64,000 nt of DNA from Rotaria sp. Silwood1 (Eukaryota; Rotifera; Eurotatoria; Philodinida; Philodinidae): contig CAJNOP010000002.1 of assembly GCA_905250075.1 (NCBI GenBank), positions 6,003,565 through 6,067,564 of the forward strand. The letters run 5' to 3'. The notes under the pieces are model-generated. The model searched no databases. It worked only from the letters and a program-made list of their open reading frames with translations, and was not told the DNA's origin. The translations under genes were made by a program, and so were the position numbers. Of this stretch, positions 44,988-58,500 are shown one piece after another (position 1 is the first letter of the stretch; each line of letters begins with the position of its first letter).

Positions 44988-46314
44988 GAAACTAAAGATT
45001 TATTATTACTTGAAAGATAACAACCCATGCTAAACCAATATTATCAAAACTAATTGAACCCGAAAATGGATTTCGATCAGAAACATTACAAAATTTATAA
45101 TATTGATTCCAATCAATACAACCATTTACTGATTTCTTAGGATCAGCTATTTGTTGTGCATGTACTGTATGAAAATCAAGTTCACATGTCATATTTCCTT
45201 TTCGTAATTTAGGAATATCAGAACATTTTGTCATTCCACTTGATTGTGGATGTGAACAAACAAATGAATCGTGATTAGGTGGAATATAAAAAGGTCGTAA
45301 AGGAAAATCACTGAAAAACAAAAAAAAAAAACATTCATCAATTATTATTTCCTTTTTTTTTTGGATTTATTCTTATCTTTATTTAACATACTCGAATAAT
45401 GGATCATTAGGTATACTTGTTGCATTTAATTGTAAAAAACAACGATTACGTAATAAACCTTTCCATAATTGTACACCAACAATACCAAATATAAAGAAGA
45501 CAAAAAAACAAAGAAGTAAAACATTTCCAAGCATTGGTAATGTATCAAGTAAAAGCATAACTAATATACGCATGGATGGTACACGATTAATGGCACGTAA
45601 CGGACGAAGAACTCGAATTGTACGTATAGCTGATAAACTTAAATTATCACCTGGTATTACCGATTCAACTAATCTATATTAAATATTAATATGAATTCTC
45701 TTTTTTTGTTTTTTTTTTTTTTTAAAAAGAAAAACCTACCCCGCAATAACAATAAAACAATCAAGTCTATTCCATGTTTCAGCTAAATATGTACCTTTAC
45801 CAAATATTCCCATAGCTGTCATTTTAATACACATTTCAATAGTAAAAAATGCAAAAATAAAATAATCTGTTGCTTGTAACCATAAACAACGTACAGTATC
45901 GCATTTTTTTGCTATTTGTAAACCGCTATGATGGGCACATGGTTGATACATACCAAGTGTTATACAATTAAGTAAAATAACAAACATACTTATACGTTCA
46001 AACCATGGTGATGTTATTAATTGTAAACATTGATAACGTAATGGTGTTGTTTGTCTAAGACAATAAAAAACTCGATCAACAAAACCTGGAAATGGTAAAT
46101 CATTTTCATCTGTTTCTTCAAGATTACGTGAACGTGGTAAATCAGATATAATATTTGACGATGCATGTTCATTTAAAAAACGATCCGTTTCAAGTATATT
46201 TCTATCATCATTTGGTAATGGAACTATTGTTGGTGATGATGAACGATAACGATTATTTGTAATTTTGATGGTATGATTTTGATTGTGGGTGGTTGTCAAA
46301 TGAGTTTTATCCAT
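31045..46314 (-). CDS. T-type voltage-gated calcium channel alpha-1 subunit (Cav3)
   Basis: A low-voltage-activated calcium channel with four six-segment domains. Exons in phase: 46314-45740, 45673-45392, 45310-45010, 44944-44600, 44528-43476, 41419-41346, then either 41120-40988 or 40661-40451, then 40205-40050, 39981-39916, 38515-38398, 38335-37329, 36416-36316, 36245-36122, 36055-35767, 35710-35586, 35026-34898, 34828-34394, 34323-34214, 34148-34015, 33112-33030, 32973-32785, 32718-32572, 32516-32394, 31649-31541 and 31463-31045 (2208 or 2234 aa). Selectivity-filter loops read SLESW, TQEDW, SRDGW and TGDNW, the EEDD set unique to T-type channels. The I-II linker keeps the gating-brake start ([17 protein letters not shown]). 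S4 segments such as [14 protein letters not shown] are intact. The II-III linker is long and Ser-rich, and an acidic run (Asp repeats near 43940) precedes IIS1. Domain I has Ser where human has Gly after the filter Glu. A single invertebrate Cav3 is expected, so I do not assign CACNA1G, H or I. Confidence 0.96.
31968..32156. mobile_element. Short fold-back segment in a Cav3 intron
   Basis: ATTCGAATTTCGATTGCAAACTTTG and the following about 70 bases are mirrored by the reverse complement of 32070-32156 (GAATTTTGATTGAAATTTTG, then GTACCGAAAC, then TTATTGTGAAA). The arms are about 85 bases with almost no loop. The arm sequence recalls family A but the link is weak. Confidence 0.5.
33195..33612. 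mobile_element. Fold-back element, family A copy 2 (truncated on one side)
   Basis: Collinear with 18800-19214: CTTCAAACTTTTCATAAAC, TTTCTAGTATTTCTTTG, the loop, ACACTAGAAAAGTTATAGCTT, GATATCTCAAGAATGAA, and ACTCATCAAATGAACATC then AAAGCGATTTTACACTTG. The outer part of the left arm is missing, so the palindrome is asymmetric. It lies in a Cav3 intron only about 80 bases from the exon ending at 33112. Confidence 0.75.
38901..39475. mobile_element. Fold-back element related to family A, in a Cav3 intron
   Basis: Arms of about 190 bases: GTCGAATCGCTTTTCACATG, ATCATGATAAGTAGTAAA, TATTTTAGTTTCATTTCTCG and GTCTTCACTTGT on the left are mirrored by AAAAGTGATTGGAT, TTTACTACTCATCATGAAC, AAACTAAAACATAC and ACAAACGAAGACCGA on the right. 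The outer order (ATCGCTTTTC, then GATGAGTA, then AAGTCTA, then TCTTC) parallels copy 1 at 18641. No coding content. Confidence 0.7.
40451..40661 (-). other. Cav3 alternative exon B: longer, Cys-rich domain II turret
   Basis: This 211-base exon encodes the same IIS5-to-pore segment ([17 protein letters not shown] to [14 protein letters not shown]) but with a 26-residue longer extracellular loop holding several extra Cys ([11 protein letters not shown]). Phases match exon A. Two swapped turret exons at this exact place (12a/12b) are known from snail Cav3, where the choice changes sodium permeability. Confidence 0.88.
40955..40978. repeat. GT microsatellite between the alternative exons
   Basis: About 10-11 GT units on the + strand (CA on the transcribed side). 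It lies a few bases downstream of the donor of exon A. CA-rich intronic runs next to a donor are known in other animals to modulate exon choice; that role here is inferred. Confidence 0.7.
40988..41120 (-). other. Cav3 alternative exon A: domain II turret, GCKF type
   Basis: This 133-base exon encodes [17 protein letters not shown] and ends in [15 protein letters not shown], the IIS5-to-pore segment. It resembles the vertebrate form (GMHLFGCKF then [14 protein letters not shown]). It starts in phase 2 and ends in phase 0, exactly like exon B. Splicing both in would shift the frame and reach a stop within ten codons, so the two must be exclusive. Confidence 0.88.
41691..41765 (+). other. tRNA-like fragment, possible SINE head or tRNA pseudogene
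   Basis: GGTCTAGTAGTAGATCG fits the tRNA D-arm/A-box pattern. It is followed by TCTG and CAGA that could pair as an anticodon stem, and by GAGTTTCGTTCTT, a weak B-box. The stretch is also notably GC-rich for the region. The acceptor stem is not convincing, so a functional tRNA is unlikely. Confidence 0.3.
42253..42468 (+). pseudogene. hAT transposase C-terminal dimerisation fragment
   Basis: An open segment in the long Cav3 intron, on the strand opposite to the channel, reads [20 protein letters not shown] and then [19 protein letters not shown] before a TAA at 42466-42468. The VERxFSxxxxIxxxLRxxxxxExLxxLxxIS pattern is the dimerisation region of hAT transposases, with Pro in place of the usual Ser after VERLF. 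No DDE core is visible upstream. It is a decayed remnant. Confidence 0.65.
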
Positions 46315-46342
46315 GATCGAGCAAATATTCTTGCTGCATCAT
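46307..46342 (-). promoter_or_regulatory. Short upstream ORF overlapping the Cav3 start
   Basis: An ATGATG at 46342-46337, directly after an acceptor-like CCATTCAG, opens an 11-codon frame ([11 protein letters not shown]) whose stop lies 5 bases inside the Cav3 coding sequence in another frame. Scanning ribosomes that use it would skip the channel start. The AG before it may be the last 5' UTR splice acceptor or a trans-splice site. Confidence 0.45.
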
Positions 46343-48120
46343 CTGAATGGAATAGGTGATGTTGGCGGCAACAGAAGTCGACACCGATGGGCATCTACAT
46401 TTATATATATATACACATATATATGTATGAAAAAAAAAAGTATAATAAACATTATTGATGTGTTCTATGTCAAAAAAAAAAAAAAAGAAGTTCGTATAAG
46501 TATATTGTCATTAATTGCTCAAGATCTCATTTATTTCAAACAACTTTAGTGTAGACGTATAATACTAACATCATATTCCATCAAATTACAAAAGACGACA
46601 TGTATATTTATACATGTTTGTGTGAATATAGAGCAAAGAAAACATATTGTTAATAAGACGATAGAAAAAACTATGACCTTGTTATGACTTACATCGAGTC
46701 GACAGAAAATAGCTAGGAGGTAAAATTTGCTACATATTCCATTACCATCCTAGTTCTTGTTATTCTGGATTTTTTTTTAGTACTTAAATATTTTATCGAT
46801 CTAAAATAAAACAAATAGAAAAAAAAAAAAAATTATACTTCAGTTTATAAATAAACGTCAATCTTTTTGTGCTTCTACTAGCACTGTCTTATCTTTGTAT
46901 GTGCTTATAACAAAATATCGTTGAGTAACAATATGAAAATCCCTTGGGAAATCTTATAGTTCATTGTCCTCATTGTCTTCGTCGACAACGAGTAACTTTT
47001 CACATTGAATGTGTTGTAGATGATAGTAACGGAAGATGCATATAAGAATATATATATAAATATAGACTAGTACCTCCTCTTTCTCTCTCTCTGGGTTTGC
47101 CAAATTGTTTATTTTCTATTTTGATTCAACATCTTTTTCTCTTGTGAGCACATGCGTGTAAGCATACAAATAACATGTATTCTTCTTAAACTTGTTGTAG
47201 ATTTTTTCAAAAATATATGTTTGCTTAATAATAATGTCGACGATCGAGAAAAGAAAATAATAAAGAAAAAAGAAACAATAGAGTTTTGTTCTTTTGCTTC
47301 TATTTTGTTAAAATAAGTCTCTTGAAAGTTATAATCAACGAAACGAAGAAAATAGAAAAATATATTTAAACAAAAATAGATTTTCAAAAAAAAAAACTAG
47401 TAAAAAAATAACTATTGATCTTATTTCATTGACCTAAGAGTTTCTCGGATATCCTCATTTTCCATTATTCACTTTGTCTGATCTAGTTACGCCTTCAATT
47501 TCTTCGATCTTTCCGTTTTCTCTTTCTTTTTTCTTCAATTGGAAAGCAAAATCGATAAGGTTAAACAAGGAAGAGAGTGAGAAAAAATTGCTGATACAAC
47601 AACATACATGATTTCTCATTAGAATCAGGCAAGATCAACATTAACTGAATCATACGGGTGGAAACAGCATGATCAAATGGGTAACCGGTATATATAGTAG
47701 GTTTGGTTGTAAAATACAAAAGAAATCATAAGTATGATTAGAGTGAAAAATGATGAAAATGACTTCAACGACTAGCGGCAGTAATGCACGCATGTATTTA
47801 ATACAAAAAAGAAGAATAGTGTATTGATTTCAGTTTGATTTCTTTTCTTGTTTTCTTATCGATCAGAATTGATGATGGGGGGTAATATTAGTGCATTACT
47901 CTGTGAAAGTTCTCTCGCTTTCTGTTTCTATCGTCATTAACATCAGAACACAAACATACAAAAAAAAAAGGATTTCATTTTTTTTTCATATTAGCATGCA
48001 TTACAAAACGAGTAGAACTGCTGTCATTCAGTGTTTACATAGGATCGAGATGACAAGAGATGAGAACGAATGGTAGCTCTTGGCATGATAAAGTTCGTAT
48101 TATGAGTAATACAACAAAAA

Positions 48121-48141
48121 TAATAATAATAATAATAATAT
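48121..48141. repeat. AAT microsatellite followed by CAA-rich run
   Basis: Seven TAA/AAT units, followed to about 48170 by interrupted CAA units. Confidence 0.85.
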
Positions 48142-49794
48142 ATAACAACAACAGCAACAACAACAAACAACGTACAGAGAAAGGGTTAGTTTTGTTAGCT
48201 GCTAATTAGAAGGCACAAGCGCAATGCGAAGAAGGCAAAAAGCCAAATTTGGTTTCTCTCTCTCCCCCTCTCTCTCGTTTTTTTTTTCACTCTCTTTGCA
48301 GATGATTTTCATCGAAGCAAAGAGACGAGAGGGTGAGAGCAAGGGACGCCATCAACCGAGGTAGAGCAATGATTAATTTGACACTGTCGTCAACCGATGA
48401 TGATGATGATGATGACGATAAAATGAATAGAAACCAGGCCGACAACGACTTCCAGCGAATGGATGATGATTTTAGGATGTGTATGTTGAAAGTGGGCGGT
48501 ATTCTCATATATGAGTTTTAGAAGAATAAGAAAAATATAAGCATCACCACTATTGTCTCTAATGAATTGTACCTTTGAATATAATGTATATCCTATTGCC
48601 TGTCATCTTTCTTTCATTATTTCCATAATTTAAATATAAACATCAGGATTAGTGTGCATAGTGGAATCTGTGTATACATATATATATATGTATGCCATGC
48701 ATGCCTATGTTGTTTGTTACAAAGAACTTACTTAATACAATTAGAAGTCACGCGTGTGTCTGATCCGATCATCGACTCTGATTCACTCTCTGTCAGCATT
48801 CATTAGGGAACATAGAAATGAAAACGAAGAAAGCTGTTTTAGAGCAAGAGTAATGAAGACAATGATGATAACAATGTTATTTTTGGTGGCCTTTCGTAGT
48901 CCATCGTTCTATATCGTTAAAAATAACACATTTTTTTCTGCTATTAAATAATCAACAAGAAATGATAACTACTAAAACATCACTGAGTGGAAAGGAATGC
49001 AATGCGATAACCTTATTAAAATGACGGATTTCCTTTTCTTCTAACTAATAGATAAGAACTACTAGTTCGTATTCGTGTTCGAAACAAAATTAGCTTTTGA
49101 TAAATTAAAAGTAAAAGCATTACAACGATACACTACAATGATACAACGGCCAATTTCCTAAGCAATATAGAAAGATTTTTTTCTTCTTTCTCTATTTTAG
49201 CGAAAGTAAATAACAAGGAAGTTCGCCTTACCTGTTAGTGACGTTTTTTTTAGAGAGACGATGATGTGATGTTTTCTATACAAGGTTATACTCACAACAG
49301 ACGTATTTTCCTTCTTATTGCACTGCTGCGATTTATTGAGACTACTTCAAAACCTTCATCCTGTGCTTTCGTGCGTTTTTCTTCTTATATTTCTTTTTCT
49401 TCGCTTTCTCTTCCCTCTTATAATTTTTTCTATCGTTGGGTGTCGTTTGGTCGTTCATTCATTCAAAAAAAAAAAAAGGGAAATTAATTGTTATGTTCTC
49501 TCATTCTTTCTTTCTTACTCTCTCGATTTCTTTTTCTGTTGAGTTTTCCTGCATTATATATCGTTTTCTTTTTGTTGGACACTTAAATATAAAGAAAAGC
49601 TATTGCTACTTGTTGATCTGCCTGCAAGGTTGTCTACTTCCGGTTTGTTTCCATCCGAGAAGTTCGATAACGATGTGCAAATGCATGCACGTGTATATAT
49701 ACACTAAAGTTGATCGACAAAAAATGCAAGCATTACCACCATCTTAATGTTGTATGCTTGTATTTGTTCTCTTTAAGTTTTACTCAAGAGAATA

Positions 49795-49816
49795 TCATCA
49801 TCATCATCATCATCAT
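49795..49816. repeat. ATC microsatellite
   Basis: Seven tandem ATC/CAT units. Similar short CAT runs lie near 53778-53797 and, as GAT, near 48398-48420. Confidence 0.85.
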
Positions 49817-52800
49817 TTCTGTCATCATTTTCTTTCTATATACACATGTAAGCACGCGTGAAAGCTACTAAGTATACTACACTGGCTATAGAGAGAGAAA
49901 AAACGAACTGAAAGAAACAACAACAACATCAACGACAACACAGAAGAATAGTAGCATATACACACATATATACATAAAATACATCTCTATTATGAATGTC
50001 ACAATCTACCATCGCTTTGATATAATGCGAAATAAGCCAAGATTTGGACGCCTTCGCTAGCTTGTATCTACCATACATACGCTTGATCGATAATACGTTT
50101 TCACACTTGCAAGTCTATCATCGAACTTACTTATCTCTTTACTAACAATGATCACGACTCTCCTGCACACCAGAGACAATAATACAAGAGAAGAAAATGC
50201 AGCAACAGCGTTAACTGAAGGAAATAAGAAGAGAGAGAGGGAGGAGGGGGGAGAAAGAGATCGACAGACAGACAGACACAGAGACAGACAGAATATAATA
50301 GGATCCCAAAAAGATGTAACACAAAAAGATCTCATCAAATCGAAGCAAACATGACATATATATATACGTACACATGCAGAGAGATCCAGCCGAGTTCACT
50401 AACAGCAACAGCGTTAGAATAATTTCTCATTCAAGCATCTGTGAGCGATCCAGAACGAAAGAAAATGTAGGAGTAGGCAAAAAACAGAGAATACCAAGCG
50501 TTAGAATATCAAATGACATTTAGACTACTGGCAGAAAGTAGAAATAGAAATATATTCGTAAATATTTTGACTTGACACTATGTCTCTGACGAGATCAAAC
50601 TCTTACATTGTCTGTTTATTTACGCAACAGAACTCAAATTTATCTGATGTCTAAAAACCATTGGCTTTCAAATTGAATAAATCAATTAATCATTCGACTT
50701 AGATAGATAAATTGTTCCATCATTTGTTAGTTATTATGTAGTCAACTATGAATAGTAAAAAAGACAATAACTATTCTTGTTGATGTCACAACATCATCCT
50801 ATCATCAATATTATTCATTGATCATCTATTGAATCTCGAGCGACCATGCAATGACGTTCTTTTACGGATGTGTTTTCGGATCTGCAAGACCGTTATTCTC
50901 TCTCTTGACGTCGACTGATGGATTGAGTATCAGAAAAGAGGGTAAAAAAAGCAAAAGAAAGGAGAGACCGAACGAATAAAACGAGAGAAATTTATTGGTT
51001 CTCAACAAAGCCTTACACGATGACTACCATCCATTATATACAACTAATAATGGATTGCATTAGAAAAAAAAAAAAGAAGATACATAACACTAGAGACAGT
51101 CTAGTGTAAGCGTCATGGATAACCCCATTGATTATCCTTTAGATGTCGACATCTATGTAATGTTTTTCTCAAGTACTTGCTATCTATCAGTAACTCCAAA
51201 TTTTCTTTACGAACAGCATGTAATTCATCAATCAATAACATTGTGACAATAGCTATAATAATAGTTATAATAACAACAACATTATATCAATATAATGTAT
51301 ATTTCAATGAGTCGTTTCATAAATACATTCATTTTATTAATGAAAAAGAAGGAAACTTATCAGTGCAGAAGTAATATTTCGAGAAAAAGAAATTCTTTAC
51401 AAATACATCTTCATTTCAATAGATGTCAATTCATCGGAAAGAAAATAAGATTAGAGAAAACGATGCATTATTAGATACAAAAACTTAAATATCCAATAGA
51501 GTAGATCATATATTTTTTTTTAGACATTATTGAAATGTCATCGTTATTCAATAATTTTCTTACAGTTACTAGAAATAATATAAATATATGATCAGAATTA
51601 ATATTATTTATAGGAATGTCTTCAATAAATACTTGCAAACAAAAACACTAATTCACTGAAGAACATATATATATATATATATGTTTACAATGTGTGAAAT
51701 TTTCAATCTGGGTATTCAATGTTCCAATTGTATTTATTTGTCATCAATTTAGGCTTCATTATAAAGTTGTCTCTTGTTAGATGAAGTCTATATTTTCAGC
51801 AATGAAGATTGTAGCAATATGATACTATCGTTGAAAAAAATGTTCTTTTTTTTTTCTTGTATTACTATATCTATGAAATGGAATATATTCATCGATTTCC
51901 AAAAATTCACTAATAATAATATTCAAATAACTTGTTTTTTTGCTAGAAATTTACATGTTGTTGATAGTTCACATGGATTTTCATCATAAAATTTCTTCTT
52001 ATATTGAATTTATTAATCATTTTCTGTTTAAAAAAAGATGTCACTATAACTTATAAATTAGTAATCTACCATTGAGGAAACCTAATGACGAGAGAAAACT
52101 CATCGAAATTCGATCTGATATCTTCAAAATAACAGATGACATCAAATAAACTAACAAAAGAATACTCTAAAGTTTTTATGTTATTTTTTTTTGTATGAAA
52201 AAAAAACAGCAATACTATATCAAATATTTGTTATGAATTCTGACTTTCAAAGTAAACCAAGGATTATAAGAATATATTTTGACTAATAATATTATTGAAA
52301 GATTAAGAAAAGATTCGAATGATAGATTATTTTCAATTCAATTATTTTATGTAAAGTTGTTTGTATTTCTAATTACGTATAATTCTTAATGTTCAATATA
52401 TTCAAAATCAAATCAATGATCATTTTGTAAAAACTTTTACAATTTGTATAGCCAATTGTAGAATTGAAGGAGCGAGTAGGAGTTAAGAGCAGTTGTTCCT
52501 TATTTTAAAAAAACTTAGTGTTTTCCATCGAAAAAGGCTAAAAAATAAGCTGATGCCACTGCAAGTAAGCTTCAAAACACGTTTTAAGATCATCATCACC
52601 GATATTCCCTACCGAAGCAACTCTACTCTCCACTGAATCATCCCCATCATGAAACATCTTGAATCCGCCAATATTTATAGCTTAACTAATCTTCATAGAA
52701 GATTAATCATACATTACATTTTAAAAAAAATGAATTAAATCTTGCCATACTTATATGCAAGTATCCAACAGAATATCTCATATTTCTTTATTTTCTATTG

Positions 52801-55481
52801 ATTGTTCAATACAATAGTATTTTCGTTACTACATCAATTTTTATATTTACTTAATAAAAGATATCTATTATCAATGAATAAATTTATCTTTTTTTTCGAT
52901 TATTTTATATGAATATATTCTTGCATGTATACATAAAGTGTTTTTTTAATGACCGTTTTATTGTAATTGGTCGTATCATCTCAACCTCGTATAATATCCT
53001 TGTACACATTCAATCTTTTTGACCTCTATTTAAGTATTATTTTTTTTGTTGAACTATAGATATGTCAGTATGTAATACTAATCGTTTAGTATCAATCATT
53101 TCTTTTTTTTTTTTTGCTTTTATCGTCTTTCCTTCTTTTTTAAATATGTTGAAAAATCATAGGCACAATTTGCTTTTGTACTCGAATTACATTTCAAATA
53201 AATATCAATTGATAAACGACAAATGCGAATAGGCACGCTACAATAAGAATACATATATATATGTATGTATGTATAATAACTGTTGTACGCTCAATCGATC
53301 GTTATGATATGAATAGTAAAAAAACACAAAAGAAAAGAATAATCAATTGCACAAATGTCTATGAATAGCCTTTCGATGTTATCTTTTGTATAATCTGTAG
53401 AACAAAAAAAAACTGAAATTTTACTTTTATCTATTATTAATCGAAAAAAAAAGGAAAAAACAAGTTTCATTAGTTTAATAGAAATGCATCATCGCATTTC
53501 TTTTTAATGATCTAATGCTATTCTCGATGATAAATTGATTTCTTTTGTTCTGGTATGTATGCCTTCAGAAAATATAATAACATCAGCATTATGCACACAT
53601 GTGTTGCTTAGTTAGGAATAACTTCGAGGATAATAGTTTGAAGAAGAATAGAGGTATGTGTAAGGCAAATGTTTTTTTCCCATCCACTGTTTCCTATACC
53701 ACAGGAGACGATTAACCTTAAAATAGAAACGGAAAGATACCACATGATATCAAATGAGGAAAGAAAGAAGTAAACCATCATCATCATCATCATCATGTTC
53801 ATTGCTGAACATCCATCTGCTTCCTTCATATTATTCTCTCTTGGTTATGCTTGTATTCGACGTGATTATTATAAATACAACCAAGAAAGAAGAACGATGA
53901 AAAGGAAAGAAGGAGAAGAAATAGATAAATATACGATAGAAAGAAGATGATGCCCTGTACAGTTGCGCAGTAGTCTCGTCATTGGATATAAATGAATGCC
54001 ACTTCAGTTCAGACAGACAGAACAACAACAATTCATCAAATCATATATAGAGGGTAAGTAGACAAAGTTATTCCGAACGAGGCTTCTTCCATTTGTTTTC
54101 TTCGATGTGTTTTACTCGAGTGCCAGCAAATATTGACTTCTGACTATAGAAGATAGACACCTCGAAAAAAACTGATCAACCTTGTATATTAAAATGAACG
54201 ACCATGTATTCTTTTTTTTTCTCGTTCTTCTTCGTGTCCCTTGGTAGAAGAAAAAAAAAAATATATATATATATATGTATACATTGGTATTGCATAAAAG
54301 TCCATCGAGACATGCGGACAAAGATAGATATTGAATATATATGTGGATGTAATATATATTGTGTAAAGAGCTTTAGTGTCTCGAAAATTGTTACATTCTC
54401 CTTGTCTTGACTATACAGGGAAATCATTATGATCATCGTCCTGCTTAGTATATAGCTATATATATATATGTAGTGTGCTTTGAGTGTTTGAATAATTTAT
54501 CATTCACAATGAGAAGATGTAATCGATTTTATCTCGAACTACAAAAAAAGCGAATGAAAAAGATATATATAGAGAGAAAGAACTAACAAGTAAGTGATGG
54601 AAAAGCATCGAAAAATCAACTTCCTCGTCTATCAAAGATAAAAAGAAAGAGTTTGTATTTGCATTGATACTTGAAAGATGATACATATTGGATTCAGTAA
54701 CCACTTCGTTCATCAATATGCATTTGTAAAGGTAACAAAACCGATTTTAAGAAGTGGCGACTTCAACACTTGCTTAATCTGTTATATCGAAAGAAGAGAG
54801 AGAGAGAGTGTGTGAGTGAATAAGGAAGAAAAAAGAGAAAGTGCATGTATCAGATGACCACGATCACCGACTACATAGCACATTCAATTATCTCTCTAAA
54901 CAAAAAAAAAAGAAAGAGAAGATTCGTGTACTTCTTCTCTATGTCGGACACGACAACGAATTATGATTGTATTGTGACGATTGTGCATAGACATACTCAC
55001 TCTCTTACTCCTCCTCCGCCTTCCTCCAGTAAACATTGGATTAGTCGCGCGCGAGCGCTATATACAGAGCGGTTGAATTGAATGAAAAAGCACATAGAAA
55101 TAGTATAGTTGTAGCAGTTATAGTACAGAAGTAACCTTCTTGCATGTGAACATCGTGTCCTGATAATAATTGTCAGTTGTGTCCCTACTGAGCAAATACG
55201 CATGTATAAGATCGAATAATGAATATATCGACCTGAATGAGAATGTGAATGTATGTATGTATGTCTATGAAGTTAGTATACATTCCATACGTAAGGGATT
55301 TATGCAATCGACAATAACTATCGTATACTTGTTCTTGAATTTCAATCGATTACTATTATCAGCAATAGAGACTATTCTACAGGTTGACTACCCAGTTAAG
55401 CTTGAAGCGTTTGAATAACGACACGTTCCTATTGATAGATAGATCAATTTCGTTTTTGTTTTCTCTTTTTTTTTCTATTAC

Positions 55482-55512
<31 letters not shown>
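55482..55512. repeat. TTA microsatellite
   Basis: About ten tandem ATT/TTA units on the + strand. Confidence 0.85.
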
Positions 55513-55513
<1 letters not shown>

Positions 55514-58500
55514 TTGTAACCGTAACGATTGTCTATCCTATAAACATAAGTCATTTGGTCAATTTCACTTGTTTGTTAAAAATTTAAATCAATAAATATA
55601 TAAGATGATCGAAAAAATTTGCGAATGAATGTTATTTAATTGCTACACGTAGGTACTGACAAGTAAGAGTGAGCTTTTTCTTTTTCTATCATTCAATTCA
55701 ATTTACCTATTGCTTATTGCTTTCGTTTTTCTTTTTGTTCTCTTTTTTTTTTTCTTCCCCTTTCTTCACAATCAATCGACACCTGTATACAAACACGACG
55801 TGCTAGGCAATTCTCCTCGTAAAACTTGACCTTTGCTGGACTCATATGGTTCAGCACACTTTGAAATGATGGGATCTCACCTTTTCCCGTGCCCTCTCTC
55901 TCTTTCTCTCCCCCTTTCTTCTTTATTTCTTTTTTAAAAGTATTTGTCTTCGTTGCTTTTTTTTTTCGTTTTTTCTCTCTTACTCTCTCTCTGTTTCTCC
56001 TTCATTTTACATCCTGCTATTTCGTTGAATCTAATCCATCGATTGCCAATGTCGCCATCATTTCGAACACTCCAATAATACAAATTATACTCAAAAAGAC
56101 ATTGTCCCAACTAATAGTATAGTAAGTTTCTTTTTTTCTTTCTTCTTTGTCAACTACAATAAAAGACAAAAAAAAAACAGCATGTTTCGAAAAAATCTTT
56201 TTCCATTGGGATTTGTTTTACAACCAATATGGAAAAAGCTCAATTGGAATTGCTAAACAGTTTCCTTTCTTATATATATATATAGTAAGAGTGCCCTCAT
56301 CTTGTTTGTTTCTTTTTTTTTTTTATATAACAGAGTAAGTCAACATTTTCTTTTTCTTTTTTTTTTTTCTTACACTAAATGAAAGATCATGAAATAGAAA
56401 CATAGTAACATTATTGGCATATTTCCAATAAACTTCAAAAAAAGAAACAAGTGTACTATAGAAAATCATTTGCATGATAATTAAATCTCTAGAGGGATTG
56501 AATTGAAGATAGAAAACGAAAGAATTAGAGTATATTCACACATGTTCCGAAACCAAATCTCATTTGTCAAAAAACGAGAAAGTCTCTTCTTCTTTTCTCC
56601 TTGTCTCTTTCTATCTGTATTCGCGTCATCGATGAGCTGTGACTGAATCAACGACTGACGAGTAAGAACTACTAGTCGCGGAAAAGAGAAAAAAAAAAAA
56701 AAAGGATGAATGGTGTGGGCACAATTAGGTCGAGAAAGGAAACAACATTCATCTCGTGTTTTGAATATCAATCAGTGCATCATTTTATTAGAGAAAAACT
56801 AACGAAAAGAAGAAGAAAAAAGAAAAAGAAAAAGAAAAATTCTCTCCTCCAAATCTCATATGCAATTGGTAGATTGTATATTTATACTATCGATATAGCA
56901 AAACAAAGAAAAATAATTTATATTTTAAGCACTATTATGACGGTCATGGTTGTTGTTAGAGACGAAGATGTTATCTGTAAAGATTATTTTATGTATATTA
57001 GTATTTTCTCTTCGACAAGCATAATGAAATATCTTGAGACTAATGATAATAGTTTCGATCCATCTGTGTGTTTATGTATAAAAGTAGTGGATACAGTTCA
57101 TTAATAATTATTGATCGTACTGTGTCTAAAAGGATAAGAGATAGTCAGAAATGATAGAACATCTTTAAATGATACCATCGTCTAGTGAAATGTTAGATTC
57201 GCAAAGTAACAAATTACAGGATGTTCTGTCTTGTCAGAATAAGAGATTTATCAAAAACAAATAATAAATGTACGTCTGATTATTGTCATGATTGTATTCG
57301 AAAGATAAGTCAATCAACTATACATATATATATCTTGTAGTAGTTCCTTGTTTTCTTTTTTATTCACTTCATATTATTGGCATCAATAAGAATAGATGAA
57401 GAGAGAAGAAGAAACGGTACGTATGTGTGGATTTATTCAAATAATTTGAAGAATAAGCAAAAAGTAGGAAGCACAAAAGTATTCGAACTATGCATAAATA
57501 TATTATATGTGTTTCTTTTTTCTTTTTTTTTTTTTTCTCGACAATCATTACTTAATACCATAAAATATATATATATATATAGATGTATAGGTAGTTTCTT
57601 TTTCTCGATATCGACATTATCATTCTTGTTCGTTTCTGTGATCGTACATCTCAACACAAACAATGTTCGGACTAGCTTCTTGTCTTCATCCGAACAGTAC
57701 GAAAAAAAAAATTGAATGAATGAATTTGGAAGATCGGATTACGTCATTTCGTTCGTGCTCGGACTATTCTTTCTCGTCAGAAGCGGCATATAACAAGCGA
57801 AAGAGAGAAAACAGATCTTCTTTTTTTTTTTTTTTTTATTCATTTTCTCTTTCTCCTTTGCTCTTCTTGGTGGTATTTTTTTGGACTAAACATCTTTATC
57901 GTCTCTACTTGGCATTAAATAAAAGTTAAACTGTTCGAGTTATCAGCCGTCAATACTTTTCATTTTTTTTTTTTTCTCATCTCTATTTCAATCCTAGTGA
58001 GTAATCAATATCAAATTTTCTTCATTTTTTTCTCTCTACGTTTGACAATTTTATAAACAAATATACATTATCGAAATATTTGATGAAGACAGATTAGTTT
58101 TATTCAACATTTTTACACGTACAAATAAAGAAAAAAAAACAGAAGAATTGATAACATATTTCGTACGATGTGCTACTATATATATATGTATGTATGATGT
58201 TGTTTCACAGTCGGTGTTGGTAGCACCATATGAGGAGTAGATATCGTCTTACCAGTTAGTGGATAACGAGCGTCACATGTCGAAAATCAATCAATGTAAA
58301 GACGAAAAGTTTTTTCTTTTTTTTTTTTTTTTTTAATTTATATTTGTTATTTTCTTTTTTTTTTGTTTTGTTTTATAAGCGTAAAAAAAGAACAAGAGTT
58401 TGTTCTTCATTTTTTAAACCATTTATATATATGTATTATCTGTCTGTGTTTATTCTAGACAAAGAAAAAAAAAAAATCTTGAATAGTTACTATATATTTG

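Noticed and set aside
48333-48521. Open frame with an Asp run in the 12-kb spacer
   Set aside because: It has no ATG at its start, and the Asp run is a GAT microsatellite. No splice-consistent extension.
50057-50408. Ser/Leu- or Arg/Glu-rich open frames on both strands near 50.2 kb
   Set aside because: They arise from GA/TC low-complexity tracts and mirror each other on opposite strands.
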